Below are positions 33,043-39,569 of a stretch of 39,569 nt of DNA, piece after piece. Below the pieces are notes generated by a model. That model saw only the letters and a list, made by a program, of their open reading frames with translations. It was not told the origin of the DNA and did not search any database. A program made the position numbers and the translations under genes. The stretch lies in assembly GCA_902631535.1 (NCBI GenBank), contig CACOYX010000002.1:1-39569 (forward strand), read 5' to 3'. How positions within the stretch are numbered: position 1 is the first letter of the stretch; each line of letters starts with the position of its first letter. This DNA comes from an uncultured Pelagibacteraceae bacterium. GTDB lineage: Bacteria > Pseudomonadota > Alphaproteobacteria > Pelagibacterales > Pelagibacteraceae.

Positions 33043-34306
33043 TTTTATTTATTACCCTCCAACCTATATCCTCTCTATAGAAACCTTCTTTCCAGTTTAA
33101 TTTCTTTATATTTGAGATAATTTTTTTTCTTATTTCTAAAAAGCTACTTCCAATTGACGTTACATTTAATACCCTTCCTCCATTTGATCTCAACTCATTT
33201 TTATATAATTGTGTTCCAGCATGAAAAATAAAATCTTTTTGAGATGTCTTAAATTTATTAATGTTTTTTATCTTTAAATTTTTTTTGTATTTTCCTGGAT
33301 AACCTTTAGCACACATAACAATGGTCATACTTTTTTGATTTTTCCATTTAATTTTTATTTTTTTTAGTTTATTACTAATAACACTATTAAAAATCTTAAC
33401 TATATCAGTTCTTAACCTTGGTAAAATAACCTGACATTCAGGATCTCCCATTCGTATATTATATTCTATTAAATATGGTTCGTTTTTTTTAATCATTAAT
33501 CCAACATATAAGAAGCCATTATAAGAGTTTCTCTCTCTTCTGAGAGCTCTTAAAGTAGGTTTAATTATTTTTTTAATTATTTTTTTTTCTATGGACCTTG
33601 TAATAACTGGAGCAGGTGAATATGCACCCATTCCTCCTGTATTCGGCCCTTTATCATTTTTATAAACACGCTTATGATCCTGTGCCGAGCCAAAAAATTT
33701 GAAATTATTATTATCTACGATTATAAAATAACTAGCTTCTTCCCCCTCTAAAAATTCCTCTAATACTAATTTTTTTGAGGATTTAAATTTCCCATTAAAT
33801 ATTGCGGAGCAATTGTCAATAACTTGTTTTTTTGTTTTGCATATCGTTACTCCTTTTCCAGCCGCTAATCCATCAGCTTTCACAACAACTGGAAGTTTAG
33901 TATAACTTAAAAACTTTTTTACTTGTTTGTGATTAATACAATTTTTAAATTTAGCTGTTGGGATTTTATTTTGTAAGCATATCTTTTTCATAAAAGTTTT
34001 TGACCCTTCGAGTTTTGCAGCATATTTATTCGGACCAAAAACTTTTACTTTATTTTTTTTTAGAAAATCAACGATTCCTCTTACTAGTGGCTCCTCTGGA
34101 CCGACTATAACAATATCAATATTAAATAATTTTATGTTTTTTAGAACTTTTTTAAAATCTAAAATATTTATATTTACATTTGTTGCTAATCGAGCCGTAC
34201 CGGCATTACCTGGAAAGCATATAATTTTATTAACCAATTTCGACTCACTTATTTTCTGGCACAAAGCATGCTCTCTTCCACCGTTACCAATTAATCCAAT
34301 ATTCAT
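33029..34306 (-). CDS. purD: Phosphoribosylamine-glycine ligase
   Basis: 425 residues from ATG 34306; a longer upstream reading to 34372 would overlap the divergent DUF2093 gene and is rejected, since PurD starts MNIGLIGNGGREHAL. ATP-grasp: VVKADGLAAGKGVTI near 139, LEEFLEGEEASYFIIVD, GPNTGGMGAYSPAPV near 219 and EYNIRMGDPECQVILPRL near 280. Makes glycinamide ribonucleotide in purine synthesis. No clear Shine-Dalgarno is visible before the ATG. Confidence 0.95.
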   Translation of the reverse strand: MNIGLIGNGGREHALCQKISESKLVNKIICFPGNAGTARLATNVNINILDFKKVLKNIKLFNIDIVIVGPEEPLVRGIVDFLKKNKVKVFGPNKYAAKLEGSKTFMKKICLQNKIPTAKFKNCINHKQVKKFLSYTKLPVVVKADGLAAGKGVTICKTKKQVIDNCSAIFNGKFKSSKKLVLEEFLEGEEASYFIIVDNNNFKFFGSAQDHKRVYKNDKGPNTGGMGAYSPAPVITRSIEKKIIKKIIKPTLRALRRERNSYNGFLYVGLMIKKNEPYLIEYNIRMGDPECQVILPRLRTDIVKIFNSVISNKLKKIKIKWKNQKSMTIVMCAKGYPGKYKKNLKIKNINKFKTSQKDFIFHAGTQLYKNELRSNGGRVLNVTSIGSSFLEIRKKIISNIKKLNWKEGFYREDIGWRVINKNANN

Positions 34307-34322
34307 ACTGAAATATATATTG

Positions 34323-34328
34323 TATAAT
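34323..34328 (+). promoter_or_regulatory. -10 box of the DUF2093 gene, predicted leaderless
   Basis: TATAAT at 34323-34328 ends six bases before ATG 34335, so the seven-base rule places the first transcribed base on the A of ATG. The -35 is weak (TATTCA around 34300). Confidence 0.45.
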
Positions 34329-34334
34329 TTATTG

Positions 34335-34529
34335 ATGGGTAAAAAAAAAGCTAAACTTATTTTTAAACACAACTATTTTGATATTGTAGAAGAAGGAGAC
34401 TATGTTTTATGTGCAATATCAGGAAAAGAAATAAAGTTGCAAGATTTAAATTATTGGAATGTAGATTTGCAAGAGGCATATTTTTCTGCAATCGAAGCTA
34501 ATGAAAGATTTAAAACCCAAAAAAAATAA
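34335..34529 (+). CDS. DUF2093 family protein
   Basis: 64 residues from ATG 34335. KLIFKHNYFDIVEEGDYVLCAISGKEIKLQDLNYWNVDLQEAYFSA matches the short DUF2093 family (VR..DGDF.V..PG.FV.CAVTG..I.L..LRYW.V..QE.Y). The family is small, cytoplasmic and widespread in Alphaproteobacteria; its function is unknown. Single gene between divergent purD and convergent lpxL, with a -10 box directly before the ATG. Confidence 0.82.
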   Translation: MGKKKAKLIFKHNYFDIVEEGDYVLCAISGKEIKLQDLNYWNVDLQEAYFSAIEANERFKTQKK

Positions 34530-34532
34530 TTT

Positions 34533-35387
34533 TTATTTCCACCTGTTATGTGTCCATATCCATTGACTTGGATTTCTAATAATCATTTTTTCTAAGGTTT
34601 CATTAAGTTTTTTAGTTAATTCAATTTTGTCATTATAATTTTTAGGATTAATTCTGTTTTGAAACTCAATAATAAAGTGATTTTGTTTGTCTCTTTCAAT
34701 ATAAACAGGCACGATATCTAAGCCAAACTTTATTGAAAGTTGAGCTGGCAAAGTTGTTGTAAGAGCGCTTTTGTCAAAAAAATTTATTTTCTCACCTTCA
34801 CTTACTCTTTGATCAATCATAAGCGCTATACTGATATTCTTTTTAATATAATCTATTGACTCTCTTACTCCATTAATTCCTTTTTTAATTTGGTTTCTAC
34901 AAATATATTTTTTTCTCAGGTATTCCATAAAAGGATTAAGAAAAAAATTATTTAAAGGTCTATATATTGTAGCTAAAGGAATATTTTTTTTTGTTATCTC
35001 CATAGACATTAATTCGAAATTTGCAAAATGGCCAGACACAAAAATGACAGGTTTTCCCTTTAATAAAATTTGGGATAAATTATTATTGTCTGTTATTGAC
35101 ACATGAGAATTCTGATTTCTAAAATAATTTAAAAATATATATTCAATAAAAGTCATCCCATAATTTTTCCACATATTAAGATGAATTTTCTTTTCATCAA
35201 TATTTGGAACTTTGCTAGAAAAAATATTTAAATTTTTTTTAATTATTTTCTTTGATTTAAAAAATGAACCAAAAGTAGTAAACATAATAGCAAAAATTTT
35301 CCTACTAAGTCTTAAACCTAAAATTCTTCCTACTAAAAAAAAGAAGTATACTATTATAGATTGGAAAAAATAAATTATAATTTTCAT
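34533..35387 (-). CDS. lpxL: Kdo-lipid A late acyltransferase (LpxL/HtrB family)
   Basis: 284 residues. N-terminal membrane anchor (about 6-22) and the acyltransferase motif H120-F-A-N-F-E125 (H-x4-E), then PLATIYRPLNNFFLNPFMEYLR near 136 and SIALMIDQRVSEGEKINFFDKSA near 191, which match the LpxL family. The C-terminus has NPSQWIWTHNRWK, typical. Adds a secondary acyl chain to lipid A. LpxL versus LpxM cannot be told by eye. Last gene of the lipid A operon; its start overlaps the lpxK end by four bases. Confidence 0.88.
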   Translation of the reverse strand: MKIIIYFFQSIIVYFFFLVGRILGLRLSRKIFAIMFTTFGSFFKSKKIIKKNLNIFSSKVPNIDEKKIHLNMWKNYGMTFIEYIFLNYFRNQNSHVSITDNNNLSQILLKGKPVIFVSGHFANFELMSMEITKKNIPLATIYRPLNNFFLNPFMEYLRKKYICRNQIKKGINGVRESIDYIKKNISIALMIDQRVSEGEKINFFDKSALTTTLPAQLSIKFGLDIVPVYIERDKQNHFIIEFQNRINPKNYNDKIELTKKLNETLEKMIIRNPSQWIWTHNRWK

Positions 35388-36313
35388 ATTACATTTTTAA
35401 TCATTGAAATAAAATTATCCTGATTTTCTAATATTAAAGAAACTTTAAGATATTTTATCTTATCTACTTTAAATTCTTTAATTTTATAATAATCCTTTTC
35501 AGTCATAATCGTTTGGCAATTGTTATTTTCAGCCTCATCGACAATATTTAAAATTTCATCTCTAGAAAATCTGTAGTGATCTGGGAATATTAATTTTTTT
35601 TTTATAATTAGATTATTATCTTCCATTAATTTAAAAAAATTTTCAGGGTTCCCGATTCCAGCTAATGCAAATAACTTTTTGGATCTAAACTCTTCTGCGT
35701 TAGTTGCTTTGTAAGTAGAGTAAAATATTTTTAATTTATCATTGATATCTAATAGCTTTTTTTCGAAATAATCATTTTTATTTCCATTAATTAAAATTAC
35801 TTGGGCATTTTTCAGAGAAATTAAACTTTCTCTTAAAGGGCCAGCGGGTAAAACTAATCCGTTTCCTATAAGTTGATTTTGATTAAAACAAATTATTTTT
35901 AAATCTTTTTTAATGGTATAATCTTGAAAGCCATCATCAAGTATCGCAATATCTCTACCAGAATTTTCTGCTTCTTTTAGACCATCAAATCTATTTTTTC
36001 TTATAATTAAATTGTTAAAAGATTTTCTTATAAGATTGTATTCATCAGTGTGATTTTTATAAAATTTTCTTAAAATTACTGGATTTTTTCCTAATTTTAA
36101 CAACTTATTTGCCAAAAAAATTGAAGCAGGTGTTTTACCGGTGCCACCAATATAAATATTTCCGATACAAATAATTGGAATTTTGAAAGCGTTTACTTTA
36201 GTAAATTTTTTTCTTAGAAATATTATAAAAAGAAATATAACTGAAAAAGGTAACAATAAAATTGAAATTAAACCAATTTTTTTATCCCAAAATTTAGGTT
36301 TAGTTAGTGTCAT
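35384..36313 (-). CDS. lpxK: Tetraacyldisaccharide 4'-kinase
   Basis: 309 residues. N-terminal membrane helix (14-33), then CIGNIYIGGTGKTPAS with P-loop at 56-61, DIAILDDGFQDYTI near 124, VLPAGPLRESLISLKNAQVILING near 154-177 and FPDHYRFSRDEI near 243. Phosphorylates the 4' position of the lipid A precursor. Overlaps waaA by 14 bases and lpxL by four, so all are translationally coupled. Confidence 0.93.
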   Translation of the reverse strand: MTLTKPKFWDKKIGLISILLLPFSVIFLFIIFLRKKFTKVNAFKIPIICIGNIYIGGTGKTPASIFLANKLLKLGKNPVILRKFYKNHTDEYNLIRKSFNNLIIRKNRFDGLKEAENSGRDIAILDDGFQDYTIKKDLKIICFNQNQLIGNGLVLPAGPLRESLISLKNAQVILINGNKNDYFEKKLLDINDKLKIFYSTYKATNAEEFRSKKLFALAGIGNPENFFKLMEDNNLIIKKKLIFPDHYRFSRDEILNIVDEAENNNCQTIMTEKDYYKIKEFKVDKIKYLKVSLILENQDNFISMIKNVI

Positions 36314-37583
36314 TTAAAATAAAATTATTCAAGAGTAGCATTGTATCATTCAAAGTTTTTTGACCATAGGCTTTAATTAAGTCAGAGTTCTTATTCTGCT
36401 GTTTGTAATTGTTTTTTAAATCTAGAATTAAATTTTTAGCTAATTCATTGTGATTATTAACCACTAGAGAAATATTATTTTTATTCAAAATTTTATAAAT
36501 TTCTTCAAAATTATAAACATAAGGACCATGATAAATTTTACAATCTAACTTTGCAGCTTCGATGGGATTTTGACCACCAACTTTTTCCAATCTTTTAATC
36601 ATCGATTTTCCAATGAACACACTCTTAGCGTATTTAAAAAATTCATTTAATGCACCAAAGTAATTAATAACTATTATTTGTTTATTTTTTAGAACAACAT
36701 CATTCTTATTAAGAATTTGGGTGCTTAACCCCATTTTTTCTGCCGATATTTTTATCTGGTTTGATCTATCAATATGTCTTGGCGCTATAATTGTAATTAC
36801 ATCTTTAAAATTTTGCTTGAGTAATAAATGAGTCTTTAAACAAAAAATTTCTTCTTCTTTATGTGTGCTAGCCGCTAACCAAAATCTTTCTGATAAAAAA
36901 AAATTTTCATTTATGCTTTTAATCTTTTTTTTATCAATGTTTCCAATAAATTTTATATTTCCTAGAAAAAAAATATTTTGAACTTTTAATCTCTCTAAAA
37001 ATTTTTTTGTTTCTAAGTTGGAACATATACATAATTTAAAAATACCAAAAATTTTTTTCGCGATAGAAGGAAATCTCATCCATTTATTGTAAGATTTTGC
37101 AGTTAATCTCGCATTGATAAGAGCGATAGGAATATCATGATTTTTTGCTTTTAAAATCAAATTTGGCCAAATTTCTGAGTCAACTAAAAAAATTCTATTT
37201 GGTTTCCATTTGTATAAAAATTTTTCCATTAAAAATGGAACATCCAAAGGTAAATATCTATGGAACACATTGTCAAAATTATTAAATTCTTGTTTTGCAA
37301 GATTACCTGAGCTTATGGTTGTTGTTGTAATTAAATATTTTGAATTTTTATCTTGATTATAAAGTTGTTTAACTATTGGAACAATACTCATGAATTCACC
37401 AATACTTGCAGCGTGGAACCATAATAGCTTTGAATTTTGTTTATCAATAATATTAAAATTTGATGAAAAAATTTTTTCTTTAAATCGAGATAAATCCTCT
37501 TTTCCGAGAAATCTTCTTAGGTAAATCATTAAAACTAAGAAAGGGTATAAAAAAGAACTTAATACCTTATATAAAAGTATCAT
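36300..37583 (-). CDS. waaA: 3-deoxy-D-manno-octulosonic acid transferase
   Basis: 427 residues, GT30. N-terminal membrane anchor; WFHAASIGEFMSIVPIVKQL near 53 with the catalytic Glu; YLITTTTISSGNLA, YLPLDVPFLMEKFL near 114, LVDSEIWPNLILKAK near 134, AASTHKEEEIF near 237 and IAPRHIDRSNQI near 263. Transfers one or two Kdo from CMP-Kdo to lipid IVA; CMP-Kdo synthetase is kdsB at 11703. Next to lpxK, lpxL and msbA. Confidence 0.92.
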   Translation of the reverse strand: MILLYKVLSSFLYPFLVLMIYLRRFLGKEDLSRFKEKIFSSNFNIIDKQNSKLLWFHAASIGEFMSIVPIVKQLYNQDKNSKYLITTTTISSGNLAKQEFNNFDNVFHRYLPLDVPFLMEKFLYKWKPNRIFLVDSEIWPNLILKAKNHDIPIALINARLTAKSYNKWMRFPSIAKKIFGIFKLCICSNLETKKFLERLKVQNIFFLGNIKFIGNIDKKKIKSINENFFLSERFWLAASTHKEEEIFCLKTHLLLKQNFKDVITIIAPRHIDRSNQIKISAEKMGLSTQILNKNDVVLKNKQIIVINYFGALNEFFKYAKSVFIGKSMIKRLEKVGGQNPIEAAKLDCKIYHGPYVYNFEEIYKILNKNNISLVVNNHNELAKNLILDLKNNYKQQNKNSDLIKAYGQKTLNDTMLLLNNFILNDTN

Positions 37584-37584
37584 T

Positions 37585-39327
37585 TTATTTTAATTGTTTT
37601 TTATAAAGAGATTTATATTCATCACAATTATTTATTAAAAATTCATGTTTACCTGAATTAATAATACATCCATCTTTAATGACAAAAATATTATCTGAAT
37701 TATGTATTGTTGAAAGTCTATGAGCAATAACTAAAGTTGTTTTGTTTTTTGTTAAATTATTTATGGCATTTTGCACAATTTCTTCTGACTCTGCATCTAG
37801 AGAGGATGTTGCTTCATCTAGAAGAATAATCGGCGATTTTTTCAAAACTGCTCGTGCTATTGATATTCTTTGTTTTTGGCCACCTGATAATTTTACACCG
37901 TTTTCCCCAATAATTGTTTCGTATCCTTCTGGCAATTTTTTAATGAATTCGTGTGCAGCAGCGAATTTACACGCTTCTTCAATTTCTTGCTGTGAAGCAT
38001 TTGTATCGGCGTATGCAATATTATTCTTAATACTTTCGTCAAATAAAATTACATCCTGACTAACTAGTGAAATATTTTTTCTAAGAGAGTTAAGGGAAAT
38101 ATTTTTTATATTTTGATCATCAATCATTATTTTTCCATTTTGAGGATCATAGAATCTAGGTAGTAAATTTATGATGGTACTTTTACCAGCACCACTATGG
38201 CCTACAAAAGCAGACATAGACCCACCATTAATCCTCAAATTTATATCTCTTACCGCCTTTTCTGCTGTACTACTATATTTAAATGAAACATTTTGAAAAC
38301 TTATGTTTGATTTTTCAATTTTCAGATTTGGTAATTTTTCATCGTTCTTAATTTCTATATCTTTATCTATAATGTCAGATATTCTTTTAAAAGCCGTAGC
38401 GCCTTGATAAATTGCCATATTTATTGTCGCTAAAGATCTGATTGGTTGATAAGCCAACATCATGGCAGCTAGAAATGAAAAAAAACTATTAACTTCAAGT
38501 TCGCCCGCAGCTATTAGTTTTCCTGAAAAAAAAATAAATCCAGCTATCATGAAACCCGTCAATGTTTCCATTATTGGAGTAGCTCTTACTAAGACACTAT
38601 TTATTTTAATATTTTTTTCTACCAAGTCATTAATAATTCTATTAGCATTTAGACTTTCTTCATTTTCTTTTTGATAGATTCTTATCATTTTAGATCCCTT
38701 AAAAATTTCAGATAAAAAGGATGTGAGTTTTCCAGATAATTCACCAGCTTGACCAACTGCTTTTCCTATTCTTTTGCCCAAACTTTTTGCAAATCCTGCA
38801 GCCAAAGGCATCATTAAAATTGCAAACGATGCGAGCTTCCAATTTTGATAAAACATTAGTGAAACTAAGGCTATCACTGAAAAACTATCTTTCATGATAT
38901 TTAAAACACCAGTGCTCACTAAATTTTGAATTTGATGAGCATCAAACATTATATTGGAGATATATTTTCCAGAGTGTCTATTTTCTAAAGTTTGAATATC
39001 TGAAATTAAAATATTTTTTGCAATTTTTTTTTGAAGCTCCCCCGCAACCTCTTGCCCAACCCTTATTATACTTATTCTTGCGAAATACAATGAAAGGCCT
39101 TTTGTTGAAAAAGCAACTATAATCATTAAGGGGATTAACCATGCTAAAGTACTATCTTTTTCAATAAAGATTTTTTTTACCGCGGGATCAAGTAGCCAAG
39201 CTATTGCAGAGGTACTTCCTGCTACTAGTATAGATAATATCAAAGCAAAAATTATTCTTTTGATATGTTTCTTTACATATTCAGTATAAAGGCGAATTAA
39301 TAATTTTTTTAAATCACTTAGTTCCAT
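37585..39327 (-). CDS. msbA: Lipid A export ATP-binding/permease protein MsbA-like
   Basis: 580 residues, an ABC exporter half. Six helices in the first 320 residues (ABC membrane domain), then the ATPase: Walker A GHSGAGKST near 377, signature KLSGGQKQRISIARA near 478, Walker B ILLDEATSSLD near 500 and the His switch in VIAHRLSTIHNSD. Context (waaA, lpxK, lpxL downstream) supports flipping of Kdo-lipid A across the inner membrane rather than drug export. One-base gap to the upstream ubiA-like gene. Confidence 0.88.
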   Translation of the reverse strand: MELSDLKKLLIRLYTEYVKKHIKRIIFALILSILVAGSTSAIAWLLDPAVKKIFIEKDSTLAWLIPLMIIVAFSTKGLSLYFARISIIRVGQEVAGELQKKIAKNILISDIQTLENRHSGKYISNIMFDAHQIQNLVSTGVLNIMKDSFSVIALVSLMFYQNWKLASFAILMMPLAAGFAKSLGKRIGKAVGQAGELSGKLTSFLSEIFKGSKMIRIYQKENEESLNANRIINDLVEKNIKINSVLVRATPIMETLTGFMIAGFIFFSGKLIAAGELEVNSFFSFLAAMMLAYQPIRSLATINMAIYQGATAFKRISDIIDKDIEIKNDEKLPNLKIEKSNISFQNVSFKYSSTAEKAVRDINLRINGGSMSAFVGHSGAGKSTIINLLPRFYDPQNGKIMIDDQNIKNISLNSLRKNISLVSQDVILFDESIKNNIAYADTNASQQEIEEACKFAAAHEFIKKLPEGYETIIGENGVKLSGGQKQRISIARAVLKKSPIILLDEATSSLDAESEEIVQNAINNLTKNKTTLVIAHRLSTIHNSDNIFVIKDGCIINSGKHEFLINNCDEYKSLYKKQLK

Positions 39328-39328
39328 T

Positions 39329-39569
39329 TTATAAGTTGATTGATAAAATACCTAAAAATAATAATAGACCAGAAAAATTATTGAGCTTAAACATTTTTAA
39401 ACATACTATTGGTTTGTTTTTTTCAAATTTAAATAGTTGGTATACGAGACTTAATATAAAAAATAATAAAATTATAGAAAATACATTCATTCCTAAATTA
39501 TCTCTAAACAAATAAAGTATAAGTAAAAAATTTGTAATATATGAACATGACACAAACAATTTAATATTT
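39329..39569 (-). CDS. UbiA-family prenyltransferase, C-terminal part (gene continues beyond the window)
   Basis: Open in frame to the right edge with no stop; a TTG at 39559 is an internal codon, not the start. About 80 residues remain, hydrophobic, with three helices: LFVSCSYITNFLLILYLF, NLGMNVFSIILLFFILSLVYQLFKF, then CLKMFKLNNFSGLLLFLGIL. The sequence C..KMFK.NNF.GLL.F.G is like the last helix region of UbiA proteins (4-hydroxybenzoate polyprenyltransferases). A fragment cannot prove the substrate. Confidence 0.55.
   Translation of the reverse strand, partial: NIKLFVSCSYITNFLLILYLFRDNLGMNVFSIILLFFILSLVYQLFKFEKNKPIVCLKMFKLNNFSGLLLFLGILSINL

Noticed and set aside
34134-34334. 67-codon N-terminal extension of the DUF2093 ORF
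   Set aside because: It is antisense to the purD N-terminus; the family is about 60-70 residues and starts at the ATG after the TATAAT box.
34307-34372. Upstream extension of purD
   Set aside because: PurD begins MNIGLIGNGGREHAL; the extension overlaps the divergent promoter and gene.

Overview
The window looks like a stretch of core chromosome from an AT-rich, streamlined alphaproteobacterium, most likely SAR11 (Pelagibacterales, 'Candidatus Pelagibacter'-like). Evidence: very low GC throughout, A/T homopolymer runs inside genes, Lys/Asn/Ile-rich proteins, gene gaps of 0-10 bp or 1-23 bp overlaps, and alphaproteobacterial markers (GcrA, a DUF2093 protein, a BamF/DUF3035-like lipoprotein, a TIGR01459-type HAD protein, the alphaproteobacterial HisRS/tRNA-His pair, hisS-hisZ-hisG). 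I see no insertion sequence, prophage, CRISPR array, toxin-antitoxin or defence system.

Layout. 1-520: 3' end of a complex I NDUFA9-like gene and an SMR-type small membrane protein. 615-5700: a complete ugpB-A-E-C-Q operon for glycerol-3-phosphate uptake and glycerophosphodiester hydrolysis, with a strong stem-loop after ugpB. 5744-8024: two small membrane proteins, a PiT-like permease, a two-helix membrane protein and the cell-cycle regulator gcrA. 8161-11610: an ABC-2 permease, argD-argF and a membrane-anchored cytochrome c. 11703-16023: kdsB-pheA, then SRP RNA (ffs), dnaX, ybaB and recR. 16020-19671: glcB (malate synthase G) divergent from accA, then a cold shock gene. 19672-23796: a structured intergenic region, tRNA-His, hisS-hisZ-hisG and a short-chain dehydrogenase. 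23866-32489: groES-groEL, a HAD hydrolase, ribF, ileS, lspA, a lipoprotein and pgi. 32482-39569: purD-rsmD, a DUF2093 gene, and the lipid A/Kdo operon ubiA(partial)-msbA-waaA-lpxK-lpxL.

How the genes work together. The Ugp importer, UgpQ and perhaps the PiT-like permease form a phosphorus supply set. kdsB makes CMP-Kdo, the substrate of WaaA; LpxK, WaaA, LpxL and MsbA complete and flip Kdo-lipid A. lspA lies beside a lipoprotein gene. GlcB feeds glyoxylate and acetyl-CoA into malate.

I found no clear new multi-gene system. The most interesting signals are small. (1) Two stable RNAs sit 4-6 nt in front of a start codon with no Shine-Dalgarno between: ffs-dnaX and tRNA-His-hisS. (2) tRNA-His lacks G-1 and has A73, next to a matching divergent HisRS. 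(3) Several genes have a -10 box ending 5-7 nt before ATG, which predicts leaderless mRNAs. (4) AccA carries a C-terminal membrane helix. (5) The SMR protein lacks the family's essential glutamate. (6) dnaX has an in-frame slippery A8 tract followed at once by a -1 frame stop. (7) Compact hairpins lie between cspA and tRNA-His and in front of kdsB and the ABC-2 permease. All are read by eye, without alignments or folding software.
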